Part shown: positions 42,813 through 52,075 of the stretch, in pieces
How the letters are laid out: every line of letters begins with the position of its first letter
How positions within the stretch are numbered: position 1 is the first letter of the stretch
Origin: Jejuia sp. UBA6058
Lineage (GTDB): Bacteria; Bacteroidota; Bacteroidia; Flavobacteriales; Flavobacteriaceae
Direction: 5' to 3'
Assembly (NCBI GenBank): GCA_002428965.1
Contig: DIYI01000019.1
Location: 1 to 64,000, forward strand
DNA: 64,000 nucleotides
Position numbers and translations under genes: made by a program
The notes under the pieces: generated by a model
Database searches by the model: none
Told to the model about the DNA's origin: nothing
The model's input: the letters and a program-made list of their open reading frames with translations, nothing else

Positions 42813-43583
42813 ATGGCGACTTACAAGAAGAGAGGACATAAACCGAAGACGAAAGTTGAAAAGCAGCAGAATATAGAAGAAGGGTCAACTACTGCTGAGG
42901 TATTTAATACTTTGGATGAAACAGCGTCAAAAACTGAGGCTTTTGTAGCCAAAAACCAACTGTACATTTATATCATTGTTGGTGTTGTTGCGGCTGTAGT
43001 TTTAGGATCATTAGCCTATAAAGAATATGTTGCTGAACCGAAGGAAAAGTTAGCTTCTAATGATATGTTCCAAGCACAAAAGTTTTTTAACGAGGCGGTT
43101 AATGGTGTAGAAAAAGACTCTTTATTCACCCTTGCTCTAAATGGTGGCGAAGGTAAATATGGTATGCTTGATATTATTGAAGAATATAGCGGTACTCAAG
43201 CTGCTAATTTGGCAAATTATTATGCAGGTACAGCCTATTTAAGGTTGAAAGATTATAAAAATGCGGTGTCTTATTTAAGTGAATTTAAAAGTGATGATGA
43301 AATTTTGGCACCATTAGCAAAAGGAAATATTGGTGATGCCTTTGTGCAATTAAATCAACCTGAGGATGCTTTGAGTTATTATGAAGATGCAATTGCTTTA
43401 AGAGATAATGGCTATACTACACCAATGTACCTATACAAAGCCGGGGCTTTGGCTTTAGATCTTGGTGATGCTGATAAAGCATTAGGATATTTCAAAAGAA
43501 TTAAAGATGAATTTCCAGATTCTAGCGAAGCTTCATCAATTGATGTTTTTATAGGAAAAGCAGAAGTGTTGGCTAGTAAATAA
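42813..43583 (+). CDS. Membrane-anchored tetratricopeptide-repeat protein
   Basis: I use ATG 42813 (256 residues), giving MATYKKRGHKPKTK. The basic N-terminus precedes one membrane segment (about 48-66, IYIIVGVVAAVVLGS); the rest is exported with TPR repeats, for example NYYAGTAYLRLKDYKNAVSYL, GNIGDAFVQLNQPEDALSYY and KAGALALDLGDADKALGYF. The layout is that of the YfgM/ancillary-translocon type of TPR proteins, but that identity is inference. It is 12 bases before ribH. Confidence 0.85.
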   Translation: MATYKKRGHKPKTKVEKQQNIEEGSTTAEVFNTLDETASKTEAFVAKNQLYIYIIVGVVAAVVLGSLAYKEYVAEPKEKLASNDMFQAQKFFNEAVNGVEKDSLFTLALNGGEGKYGMLDIIEEYSGTQAANLANYYAGTAYLRLKDYKNAVSYLSEFKSDDEILAPLAKGNIGDAFVQLNQPEDALSYYEDAIALRDNGYTTPMYLYKAGALALDLGDADKALGYFKRIKDEFPDSSEASSIDVFIGKAEVLASK

Positions 43584-43595
43584 GCATAATAACAT

Positions 43596-44075
43596 ATGGC
43601 TACTACAAATTTATCAGACTACGATAAAACAACAATCCCAGACGCGAGTAATTTTCGGTTTGGGATTGTTGTTTCAGAGTGGAATGAGAACATAACCGAG
43701 GGCTTGTTTAATGGCGCTTATGATACCTTAATTGAACATGGTGTAGCTCCAGATAATATTGTGCGTTGGAATGTTCCGGGTAGCTTCGAACTTATATATG
43801 GTTGCAAGAAAATGCAGGAGCAAATGGTAAATGCTGTAATTGCCATAGGTAGTGTTGTTCAAGGCGAAACTAAGCATTTTGATTTTGTATGCGACGGTGT
43901 AACTCAAGGTATAAAAGACTTGAACGTAATGCGCGAAACACCTGTAATTTTTTGTTTACTTACTGACAATATTATGCAACAAGCCATAGACCGCTCTGGT
44001 GGTAAACATGGCAATAAAGGTACTGAAGCTGCCATTGCCGCTATTAAAATGGCTGAACTCCGCAGAAATAGTTAG
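43596..44075 (+). CDS. ribH: 6,7-dimethyl-8-ribityllumazine synthase
   Basis: Penultimate riboflavin enzyme, condensing a pyrimidine and 3,4-dihydroxy-2-butanone phosphate. The 159-residue protein has FGIVVSEWNENIT, GETKHFDFV with the catalytic His region, and CLLTDNIMQQAIDRSGGKHGNKG, where the conserved NKGxEAA motif follows. It is in operon with the upstream TPR gene. Identification is certain. Confidence 0.96.
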   Translation: MATTNLSDYDKTTIPDASNFRFGIVVSEWNENITEGLFNGAYDTLIEHGVAPDNIVRWNVPGSFELIYGCKKMQEQMVNAVIAIGSVVQGETKHFDFVCDGVTQGIKDLNVMRETPVIFCLLTDNIMQQAIDRSGGKHGNKGTEAAIAAIKMAELRRNS

Positions 44076-44190
44076 TTTAGCCACGGTTCTCATTTTTTTC
44101 AATTGCACTTCCTTTTGTTAACAATTTTTAGGAGTTGTTATCAATATTTCTATCCATTTTTAAGTATTTTTGAGGGTTAAGCAGTGAGAC

Positions 44191-44418
44191 ATGTTTGGGC
44201 AACGAAAACATAAAACTTTTGAATATAAACCTAGGTTTTCTAGGGATAGCACAAGCACGGAAATAAAAGATGATACCAAAGAATTTGCTTCTAAATGGCG
44301 TAGAGTTAATTCTGGAAATACTAAAAAAGTAAAAGGCTTATTCTCAATGCGGGTTTTAATTTTGGCTTTGGTATTATTATTGATTTGCATGTATTTATTA
44401 GAAAAGAAATACATGTAA
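44191..44418 (+). CDS. Small membrane protein, first of a tandem pair
   Basis: A 75-residue protein with a basic N-terminal half (KHKTFEYKPRF, KEFASKWRRVNSG) and one C-terminal membrane helix (about 53-70, LILALVLLLICMYL). It resembles its neighbour 16 bases downstream in layout: K-F-Y-P-R opening, charged middle with Trp and Arg, then membrane helix. Similar proteins in this genome position have sometimes been labelled riboflavin synthase subunit beta, a name that I suspect comes only from closeness to ribH. Function is unknown. Confidence 0.65.
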   Translation: MFGQRKHKTFEYKPRFSRDSTSTEIKDDTKEFASKWRRVNSGNTKKVKGLFSMRVLILALVLLLICMYLLEKKYM

Positions 44419-44434
44419 TACAAAAAAGGGAAAT

Positions 44435-44734
44435 ATGGGACCAATAAAATTCACTTTAATAAAAAGACTGCCTAAAAACAAGAGGTTTAACTACACACCT
44501 AGGCATTATAAGGGTAAGGAAGATACAGATGAACTTAAATATCCTACAAAATTTGATGCTTATGCAGACAACCTTAATAAAAATGATTTCGGGGGTCATT
44601 GGCATGAAAGTAGAATTAAAAGTAGAAATAGAGATAATTCAGAATTTAATAAGACAATCTTAATTTTAGTTATGGTCTTCATTTTTGTTTTTCTTTTTAT
44701 TATCGATTTCGACTTATCAATCTTTTTTTCTTAG
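44435..44734 (+). CDS. Small membrane protein, second of a tandem pair
   Basis: A 99-residue protein: KRFNYTPRHYKGKED, a charged middle with HWHESRIKSRNR, and a C-terminal membrane helix (about 75-94, ILILVMVFIFVFLFII). It shares its layout with the preceding gene, indicating an old tandem duplication. No catalytic motif is seen. It sits between ribH and mutL on the same strand. Confidence 0.65.
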   Translation: MGPIKFTLIKRLPKNKRFNYTPRHYKGKEDTDELKYPTKFDAYADNLNKNDFGGHWHESRIKSRNRDNSEFNKTILILVMVFIFVFLFIIDFDLSIFFS

Positions 44735-44826
44735 TCTTATGTTAAATCATAAAAAGTAAATATCTTTTTTATTCTAAAAGCATAGACTCAATATTTAAAC
44801 GCCCATTATGGGTTTCTTAATTCTAT

Positions 44827-46686
44827 ATGGCAGACATCATTCAACTTTTACCAGACCACGTTGCAAATCAAATAGCCGCTGGAGAAGTTGTACAACGACC
44901 TGCTTCTGTGGTAAAAGAGCTTCTGGAGAATTCTATTGATGCTGGTGCCGATGTTATAAAACTCATTTTAAAAGACGCAGGAAAAACTCTTATTCAAGTT
45001 ATTGATAATGGTAAAGGCATGAGCGTTACAGATGCACGCTTAAGTTTTGAAAGACACGCGACTTCAAAAATTAAAAATGCAGATGATCTATTCAAACTAA
45101 ATACTAAAGGGTTTCGTGGGGAAGCTTTAGCAAGTATTGCCGCCATTGCACATGTGGAGCTTAAAACTAAGCTTGAGACTGACGATGTAGGTACTTGTAT
45201 TGTTATTGAAGGAAGTGAAGTGAAATCGCAAGAAGTAACGGTAACGCCTAAAGGCACATCGATTTCGGTTAAAAATCTTTTCTTTAATATTCCAGCGCGA
45301 CGTAATTTTTTAAAATCCAATACCGTAGAGTTACGCCACATAGTTGAGGAATTTCATCGTGTAGCCTTAGCGCACCCAAATTTAGGCTTTAGCTTTTTTA
45401 ATAATGGTAGCGAAACTTTTAATCTTCCATCCAGTAATTATAGGCAACGCGTAGTTAATATTTTTGGAAACAAGACTAACGAAAAATTAGTACCTGTTGA
45501 AGAAGATACCGAGGTGTTAAAAATATCTGGTTTTATAGGTAAACCAGAGTTTGCGAAAAAAACAAGAGGCGAGCAATTCTTTTTTGTAAATCATAGGTTT
45601 ATTAAAAGTCCGTATTTAAACCATGCTATTCAATCTGCTTTTGAAGGGTTGTTAAAAACGAGCACACACCCTAGTTATTTTTTAAATTTAGAAGTAGATC
45701 CACAAACTATTGATATTAATATTCATCCAACTAAAACAGAAATAAAGTTTGATGATGAACATACGCTTTATGCGATTTTAAGATCTGCCGTAAAACACAG
45801 TTTGGGTCAGTTTAATATCGCGCCAGTTCTCGATTTTGAGCGAGATGCTACATTAGATACACCCTACAGTTCAAAAACTGATGTTACAAAATCACCTAAA
45901 ATAGAGGTGGATAGCAGTTTTAACCCGTTTAAGGAGACAAAATCAGAAAGAGGTGTTGCGCGACAAACAACTTCTTTTAAACCAACACCTTCTAATTGGG
46001 ATAGCTTATATATTGGCTTGGAATCAAAAAGTAACGACTCTGAAACGAATTTTAGTCATTTAACTTTTGAAAGTGAAGAAAAGGCAAGCACCTTATTTGA
46101 TGATAAAGAAATAGCTTCTGATACGGCAAGTTCAACGTATCAATTGCATAATAAATATATTATAAGTGCTATAAAATCGGGGATGTTGGTGATCGATCAA
46201 TATAGAGCGCACCAGCGCATTCTGTATGAAGATTTCTTAAAAGATATTACAGTAAAGGAAGGTGTAAGTCAGCAATTGCTGTTTCCTTTAGAATTACATT
46301 TTGCTATTCATGAATTGGATATCATAAAACAGTTAAAGGAAGATTTAGAGCATACTGGATTTGTGTTTTCAAACGTTACAGATACTTCTATAGAAATTAA
46401 AGGTGTACCGGTAATTTTACCTGAAAGTGAGATTTCTATTGTATTAGAGCAATTGATTAGTGATGTACAAAATGAAGTGCCAGATGCTAATTTTAGTGCA
46501 ATGGATTTATTGGCAAAATCTATGTCTAAAAGTTTAGCAATAAAAACAGGGCAGGCATTAAAGAAGGACGAACAAGAACATATTGTGAACAAGTTATTTG
46601 CCTGTAAGGCACCAAATATTTCACCAACAAACCGCGTTACGTTTATTACCGTTGGAGTAGATGAGTTGGACAAAAAGTTTATTTAA
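44827..46686 (+). CDS. mutL: DNA mismatch repair protein MutL
   Basis: GHKL ATPase that links MutS mismatch recognition to strand removal. The 619-residue protein has NSIDAGA, GFRGEAL and the conserved MutL start LLPDHVANQIAAGEVVQRP. The C-terminal dimer domain, however, has DQYRAHQRILYE (457-468) where endonuclease MutLs have DQHAxxExxxxE, and FACKAPNISPTNR where they have CPHGRP. All three metal-binding motifs appear lost, so it probably does not nick DNA itself. It heads a plus-strand run with two rhomboids and an EEP protein. Confidence 0.95.
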   Translation: MADIIQLLPDHVANQIAAGEVVQRPASVVKELLENSIDAGADVIKLILKDAGKTLIQVIDNGKGMSVTDARLSFERHATSKIKNADDLFKLNTKGFRGEALASIAAIAHVELKTKLETDDVGTCIVIEGSEVKSQEVTVTPKGTSISVKNLFFNIPARRNFLKSNTVELRHIVEEFHRVALAHPNLGFSFFNNGSETFNLPSSNYRQRVVNIFGNKTNEKLVPVEEDTEVLKISGFIGKPEFAKKTRGEQFFFVNHRFIKSPYLNHAIQSAFEGLLKTSTHPSYFLNLEVDPQTIDINIHPTKTEIKFDDEHTLYAILRSAVKHSLGQFNIAPVLDFERDATLDTPYSSKTDVTKSPKIEVDSSFNPFKETKSERGVARQTTSFKPTPSNWDSLYIGLESKSNDSETNFSHLTFESEEKASTLFDDKEIASDTASSTYQLHNKYIISAIKSGMLVIDQYRAHQRILYEDFLKDITVKEGVSQQLLFPLELHFAIHELDIIKQLKEDLEHTGFVFSNVTDTSIEIKGVPVILPESEISIVLEQLISDVQNEVPDANFSAMDLLAKSMSKSLAIKTGQALKKDEQEHIVNKLFACKAPNISPTNRVTFITVGVDELDKKFI

Positions 46687-46689
46687 ATT

Positions 46690-47445
46690 ATGATGAGGAT
46701 TTCAGATACGGTTAAGCATTTAATAATCATTAACGTGATTATGTTTGTGGGAACTTTGGCTATTGGTAATGGTGTGTTTTACGATTGGTTTGCAATGCAT
46801 TTTCCAAAAAATCAAGATTTTAAGTTCTGGCAGATATTCTCTCATATGTTTATGCATGGTGGGATCACTCATATAGCATTTAATATGTTTGCGTTGTGGA
46901 TGTTTGGTTCTCCTGTTGAGCAAGTGCTAGGAGGAAAACGTTTTATGTTTATTTATTTTTCTGCAGGTCTAGGAGCAGTAGCATTACAAACAGGGTATTC
47001 TTTCTATGAATTTTATACAGGTCTAAATACCTTGAATAGTGCTGGATTTGAGACAGTTCAAATTATGGACGCTCTATTAGAAAATAGAAATTTATTAGCG
47101 ACAAATCTAACAGAAGTAGTTCCTTTAGAACAATTAGATGCGTTTCAAAGCTCTTATTACACTCCGATGGTTGGAGCCTCTGGATGTATAATGGGAATTA
47201 TGGCGGCTTTCGGAATGATGAATCCTAATGCTGAATTAATGTTGATATTTCTTCCTATTCCAATTAAGGCTAAATTTTTCATTCCTGGAATTATACTTTT
47301 AGATTTAATTTCAGGAATTACAGGACATTCTATATTTAGTCCAAGTAATACAGCGCATTTCGCTCACGTTGGCGGAGCACTAATTGGATTTATAATTATG
47401 TGGTACTGGAAAAAAACACAGTTTAATAGAAACCGTTGGTATTAG
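46690..47445 (+). CDS. Rhomboid-family intramembrane serine protease (1)
   Basis: A 251-residue inner-membrane protease with six or more membrane segments. Catalytic Ser164 lies in VGASGCIMG (GxSG motif) and His226 in AHFAHVGGALIG; HGGITHIAFNMFALW gives the conserved early His/Asn pair. An insertion (about 105-155) separates two segments. It follows mutL by three bases and precedes a second rhomboid by two bases, so the set is one operon. Both catalytic residues are present, so activity is expected. Confidence 0.92.
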   Translation: MMRISDTVKHLIIINVIMFVGTLAIGNGVFYDWFAMHFPKNQDFKFWQIFSHMFMHGGITHIAFNMFALWMFGSPVEQVLGGKRFMFIYFSAGLGAVALQTGYSFYEFYTGLNTLNSAGFETVQIMDALLENRNLLATNLTEVVPLEQLDAFQSSYYTPMVGASGCIMGIMAAFGMMNPNAELMLIFLPIPIKAKFFIPGIILLDLISGITGHSIFSPSNTAHFAHVGGALIGFIIMWYWKKTQFNRNRWY

Positions 47446-47447
47446 AA

Positions 47448-48293
47448 ATGGCATCATTAAATCAAGATCTAAAATATAAGTTGTCGCGGTTAAGCGTATT
47501 AGAAAAAATAATTCTAATAAATGTAGCCGTCTTTATTGTAGGTAGAGTTTTTTCTCCATTGCTTTCTTGGTTAGAATTACCGAGTGCGTTTAATAGCTTT
47601 ATACTAAAGCCTTGGAGTATTGTTACCTATGCTTTCACGCATTATGGTTGGTTGCATATTTTATTCAACATGTTGTGGTTGTATGTATTAGGGCGTATGT
47701 TTTTGAACCTGTTCTCGGCAAAAATGGCTTTGAACGTTTACTTTTTGGGAGCTATTTGTGGAGGCGTTTTGTATTTGTTGTTTTATGATTTTCTGCCCGA
47801 TAGTGGTGTAAATGTGCCTCTAGTTGGTGCTTCAGCATCCGTAAGAGCTTTGTTAATTTTTTTATGCGCGTATATGCCAAATCAAGATGTACGCGTTATC
47901 ACTTTCAATATTAAGCTTTGGTATATTGGTGTGGCAATTGTTATAATTGATGTTTTAGGTTTATTTGGGAACAATGGTGGTGGTTATTTAGCGCATTTGG
48001 GAGGCGTTATTTTAGGTTATTTGTATGCAAAACAGCTTACAAAAGGCAATGATATTGGTAAAGGTTTTGAAAAAACTATGGATGCTATCGTGGGTTTCTT
48101 TAAATTTAAAAAGAAGAGTCCTTTAAAAACCGTTCACAAAAATAAAAGTAAAGTTGGTGGCTATACTAAAGCTGATTTTAGTGAGTTTAATAATCAGAAG
48201 AAAATTGATGTCATTCTTGATAAAATAAGTAAAAGCGGTTATGACAGCCTAACAACAGATGAAAAAGAAATATTGTTTAGAGCGGGCAAGTAG
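47448..48293 (+). CDS. Rhomboid-family intramembrane serine protease (2)
   Basis: I start at ATG 47448 (281 residues), since the upstream frame extension begins at TTG. Catalytic Ser129 is in VGASASVRA and His183 in YLAHLGGVILGY; HYGWLHILFNMLWLYVLG is the conserved early segment. After the membrane core there is a basic tail with KFKKKSPLKTVHKNKSK and a small C-terminal domain ending YDSLTTDEKEILFRAGK, seen in other Bacteroidota rhomboids. Two neighbouring rhomboids in one operon suggests related but distinct substrates. Confidence 0.9.
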   Translation: MASLNQDLKYKLSRLSVLEKIILINVAVFIVGRVFSPLLSWLELPSAFNSFILKPWSIVTYAFTHYGWLHILFNMLWLYVLGRMFLNLFSAKMALNVYFLGAICGGVLYLLFYDFLPDSGVNVPLVGASASVRALLIFLCAYMPNQDVRVITFNIKLWYIGVAIVIIDVLGLFGNNGGGYLAHLGGVILGYLYAKQLTKGNDIGKGFEKTMDAIVGFFKFKKKSPLKTVHKNKSKVGGYTKADFSEFNNQKKIDVILDKISKSGYDSLTTDEKEILFRAGK

Positions 48294-48295
48294 TT

Positions 48296-49321
48296 ATGAA
48301 AGGACTAAGTTTTATTGATAAAGTGTTCTGGGTAATCAATAGAATTTTAGCCATTATATTGTTGCTGTCTTACGTGCTTCCATTTTTATCTCCAAAAAAT
48401 TTCTCAGTACTTTCTGTTTTAAGTTTAGGTGTTGCATTTTTAATTTTGGTTAATCTATTGTTTTTTTTATACTGGTTACTAAAGTTGAAAAAACAGTTCT
48501 TACTATCGCTTGTTGTACTTCTTATTGGTTATATATCATATGGTTCGCTCTATAAATTTTCATCATCTAAGGCGATTGAAGCGGATAGCAATTTTAAGGT
48601 AATGAATTACAATGTGCGTTTATTCAACTTATATAATTGGTTGCCACAGGATGGTATTGAATTGGAAATTGTTGACTTAATAAGAAATGAAAGTCCAGAT
48701 ATTTTAAGTCTTCAGGAATATCACCCACACCCTAATGTAGATTTGTCTTTTTTTAAATATAAATATGAAAAGCTTTCAGGTAAGAAAACAAAATATGGGC
48801 AAGCCATTTTTTCCAACTTCCCTATTGTAAATTCTGGTTCCGTTGAGTTTCCAAACACTTCAAATAATGCCATTTTTGTAGATGTTATTATCAAAAATGA
48901 TACTGTAAGAGTTTACAATGTGCATTTAGAATCTATGCGTATAAATACAAATGTAGAAAGTTTAAAAGAAGAAGATTCTGAACGACTTTTTAAACGTGTG
49001 GGCAAGACATTTAAAATGCAACAATTTCAAACTGAATTATTTTTAATGCATAAAAGACAATGTACACATAAAATGATTATTTGTGGAGATTTTAATAACA
49101 CCGCGTTCTCATATGTTTATCGTAAAATTAAAGGCGATTTAAATGATACATTTAAAGAGGCAGGTAATGGTTTTGGACGTACTTACGATTTTAAGTTCTT
49201 TCCTATTAGAATTGATTTTATCTTATCTGATGACGCTTTTGAAGTGAATGGGTTTAAGGCCTATAATGAACATCTATCAGATCATTATCCTGTAATGACT
49301 ACCTTAAATCTAGCTGGGTAA
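48296..49321 (+). CDS. Endonuclease/exonuclease/phosphatase-fold membrane protein
   Basis: The 341-residue protein has about three N-terminal membrane segments (10-85) and an exported or cytoplasmic EEP domain (about 98-341) with VMNYNVRLFN, ILSLQEYHPHP, ICGDFNNTAFSYVY and SDHYPVMT, the metal and catalytic motifs. Family members cleave phosphodiesters, including nucleic acids and sphingomyelin; the substrate here is unknown. It begins two bases after rhomboid 2. Its stop codon abuts the stop of the convergent minus-strand gene, with no room for a separate terminator. Confidence 0.88.
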   Translation: MKGLSFIDKVFWVINRILAIILLLSYVLPFLSPKNFSVLSVLSLGVAFLILVNLLFFLYWLLKLKKQFLLSLVVLLIGYISYGSLYKFSSSKAIEADSNFKVMNYNVRLFNLYNWLPQDGIELEIVDLIRNESPDILSLQEYHPHPNVDLSFFKYKYEKLSGKKTKYGQAIFSNFPIVNSGSVEFPNTSNNAIFVDVIIKNDTVRVYNVHLESMRINTNVESLKEEDSERLFKRVGKTFKMQQFQTELFLMHKRQCTHKMIICGDFNNTAFSYVYRKIKGDLNDTFKEAGNGFGRTYDFKFFPIRIDFILSDDAFEVNGFKAYNEHLSDHYPVMTTLNLAG

Positions 49322-49630
49322 TTACATAAACGAGCAGTCTACTGTATCAGCAATGATATGAATAACTAATCCTAAACCAACCAACCTAGATTTTTTAGGA
49401 AAACATAGAAATATGTAAAATAAAATAGCAAAGGAAGAATGTAAAGGATGAAACCCAATACTACAGCGGTTTGGATCAAAAATGGGAGTAGCTAATAAAT
49501 GGTCTAAGTCTATCAAAAGGCCAGCAAGCATTGTTAAATATGAGACTTTCCAAGTTGATTTATAAAATACTATGGCAACGATTAAGGGCAATAAGAAGTG
49601 AATACCATAATGTGCAAAAGGCTGAATCAT
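49322..49630 (-). CDS. Small membrane protein (probable DUF6122)
   Basis: A 102-residue protein with three or four membrane segments and conserved polar pairs HYGIHFLLP, LLIDLDHLLATP and HPLHSS. The DLDHLLA with nearby histidines is typical of the DUF6122 / membrane metal-dependent group as I recall it. It starts directly after the WbqC-family stop and is the last gene of the parA-lepB group. Confidence 0.75.
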   Translation of the reverse strand: MIQPFAHYGIHFLLPLIVAIVFYKSTWKVSYLTMLAGLLIDLDHLLATPIFDPNRCSIGFHPLHSSFAILFYIFLCFPKKSRLVGLGLVIHIIADTVDCSFM

Positions 49631-50251
49631 TTAACCATTTAAATTTTGAGATTCTAGATAATTTAGTGCATTTGGTCCTTCATTAAAAAGTAAATCTAAA
49701 ATACTTAAGTTAGAAATAAAACCGTGTTTGTTGCTGAATACCTGCGTATAGGGTTCAAAATTAAAGCTATTTTCCTTTTTAGCGTTTACTAGGTGTCGTA
49801 AGTCTTTTCTGCTAGTTGTTTCCTTTTCATATATATCTGTTATTGAAGAAGAGATCTCTATTTGTAAACAATCGCAAACTACATTAAAGCATTTCATGTT
49901 AAATTCCAAAAGGTAAGTAGCTTTATCAAAGAACAAAGGTTTTAACTCGTCTTCATAAAATTCAAAGAAAGGAGAGGTGCGATATGCAGATTCTAAAGAT
50001 TTCCAATGTTGTAATTGCCATTTTTCACCGTTAAAGACTTTTACATCTTTGTATAATTGGCGTTTATTTTGAGAATAAATTACTGGAATATTTAACAGTA
50101 GTTTACCGTTGGCACCATAGATGTAAGTTCTGTTTCTATAGGTTTGTTTTACAAAGTTATCAGCCCATTCAAATTTGGTCTCCTTAGATTGAACAATGCC
50201 TGTGAAGTGCGCAATATTTGGAAAATATGTGGGATGAATAAGGATATTCAT
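49631..50251 (-). CDS. WbqC-family protein
   Basis: A 206-residue WbqC-type protein with ILIHPTYFPNIAHF at the start and LLNIPVIYSQNKRQLYKDV, W-rich core and a C-terminal LDLLFNEGPNALNYL. WbqC is linked to polysaccharide gene clusters, but the biochemical role is not established. It follows lepB by 23 bases, in the conserved chromosome-segregation and signal-peptidase neighbourhood. Confidence 0.88.
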   Translation of the reverse strand: MNILIHPTYFPNIAHFTGIVQSKETKFEWADNFVKQTYRNRTYIYGANGKLLLNIPVIYSQNKRQLYKDVKVFNGEKWQLQHWKSLESAYRTSPFFEFYEDELKPLFFDKATYLLEFNMKCFNVVCDCLQIEISSSITDIYEKETTSRKDLRHLVNAKKENSFNFEPYTQVFSNKHGFISNLSILDLLFNEGPNALNYLESQNLNG

Positions 50252-50274
50252 TTTATACTCTACTAAAGCAAATT

Positions 50275-52008
50275 TTAAGCTTTAGCTTTTTTACGAGCTT
50301 TCCATTTATTAAAACCTATAAGTCCACCAATACATATTAGAACAGGCATTAAAAAGGAGGTAGGTTTACCTTCACCATGCACGGTGGTAAAAAAACGCTC
50401 CCAACGTGGGTTTTTAATGCCATCCCAACTCATCCAAACTAATACAGGTTTACCAAAAACATGATTAAAAGGAACGTATCCCCAACCTCGTGCATCTATA
50501 GAATTATTTCGGTTATCTCCCATCATCCAATAGTAATCCTGTTTGAAGGTATATGAATTAACTACTTCACCATTAATTTTAATCTGATTGCCAGCTACTT
50601 GGAGTGTATTTCCTTCATACTCTGTAATTACTCTTTTATATAGGGGTAATACTTCTAAATTAATATTGACTGTTGCACCTTTTTTGGGGATATAAATAGG
50701 GCCGAAATTATCAAAGTTCCAGCTGTAAAGAGGAGAGTGCGGAAAAGTACTGTCATCTTTTAATTGATAGCTGAACTGTTCAAGAAAGATTGTAGATGGC
50801 AAGTTTTTAATAATTTCCGCATTTTTTGCAGTTAGATTAATATTATACTTGTTTTTAATTGGTGCCATTTTCAGTTTTGTCATTTCCTGATATGGAATGA
50901 AGCCAACTACTTCTACATTTATAGAATCTCTACTACTTTCTTTTAAATATGATCTTTTCTGACCATTAACTTCTTCATTTAAATACTTTTTGACCCTGTT
51001 ATCATCCCAATATTCAGCTTTTATTTTGTAAAAACTCCATGTACTTTCAATTTCATATTTATCTATGAATTCTTGAGAGATGGCATTCTCAGAAATAAAC
51101 GTATAGTAGTGTTGTAAAGCAGCTCTATCAGGAAGCTCATTTTTCTCACCGTTTATATAAACATATCCATCTATTATTTCTAAGGAGTCTCCGGGTATAC
51201 CAACACAACGCTTTACAAGGTTGGTTTTTTTATCTATAGGTTTATAATAATTTCTATCAGGAGTAAAATCGTTCATATCCAACAGCGTGTCAGCAGGTTG
51301 GTTAAACACTACAATATCGTTACGTTTTATTTTTTGAAAACCAGGTAAACGCATGTAAGGTAATTGCAGTTTATTTATCCAAGATGTGTTTCTCTTTTCA
51401 AAATTATCATTAAAGGTATAAGATTTTACATTGGCAACCGGAATAGTGTCGTGCACCATGGGTGCTGCAACGGTTGTCATCGGTACTCTGGCACCGTAAT
51501 GAAACTTGCTTACAAACAAGAAATCTCCAACCAATAAAGATTTTTCTAAGGAGGAGGATGGGATGGTAAAGGGTTGCATAAAATAAGTGTGTACAATTGT
51601 TGCTGCTACGATAGCAAACAATATAGAACTCGTCCATTCTCCCGAACCAGATTTTGGCTGTAAACTTCGGTTTTCAACATAATTTACATCGGCGACATAG
51701 TTTAAATAGTAATTGTAAAATCCAAGACTCACTACGGCTAAAAAAGTATCGGTATACGTGTTTTTACCAAAACTTCTAGCAGTTTCTACCCAAACAACCA
51801 TGAGCATAATTAGGTTGACAATGGGTAAGAATAACAAAATAACCCACCACCAAGGGCGATTGATAATTTTCATTAAAATAACACCATTGTAAACTGGCAC
51901 AAAAGCTTCCCAAGCTTGTCGTCCAGCTTTAACGTATAATTTCCATGTGCCTAAACCATGAATTATTTGGATTACTAATAAAAATAAAAGCCACTGAGTA
52001 AGAGTCAT
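50275..52008 (-). CDS. lepB: Signal peptidase I, long Bacteroidota form
   Basis: Cleaves signal peptides of exported proteins. The 577-residue protein is about twice the usual length: a membrane domain (about 1-145, four segments) precedes the S26 catalytic domain. The serine motif is IPSSSLEKSLLVGD (149-162; Ser153 the likely nucleophile), the general base lies in LVKRCVGIPGDSLEI, and MMGDNRNNSIDARGWGYV is the C-terminal substrate-site box. A large insertion (about 300-450) separates these. It follows dapB by about 67 bases. Confidence 0.95.
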   Translation of the reverse strand: MTLTQWLLFLLVIQIIHGLGTWKLYVKAGRQAWEAFVPVYNGVILMKIINRPWWWVILLFLPIVNLIMLMVVWVETARSFGKNTYTDTFLAVVSLGFYNYYLNYVADVNYVENRSLQPKSGSGEWTSSILFAIVAATIVHTYFMQPFTIPSSSLEKSLLVGDFLFVSKFHYGARVPMTTVAAPMVHDTIPVANVKSYTFNDNFEKRNTSWINKLQLPYMRLPGFQKIKRNDIVVFNQPADTLLDMNDFTPDRNYYKPIDKKTNLVKRCVGIPGDSLEIIDGYVYINGEKNELPDRAALQHYYTFISENAISQEFIDKYEIESTWSFYKIKAEYWDDNRVKKYLNEEVNGQKRSYLKESSRDSINVEVVGFIPYQEMTKLKMAPIKNKYNINLTAKNAEIIKNLPSTIFLEQFSYQLKDDSTFPHSPLYSWNFDNFGPIYIPKKGATVNINLEVLPLYKRVITEYEGNTLQVAGNQIKINGEVVNSYTFKQDYYWMMGDNRNNSIDARGWGYVPFNHVFGKPVLVWMSWDGIKNPRWERFFTTVHGEGKPTSFLMPVLICIGGLIGFNKWKARKKAKA

Positions 52009-52075
52009 TTGTCAAGATTTTATATCAAACTTCTTAGAGCGAAAAACGTAATTATTGTTACACAAATAAAGGCTA

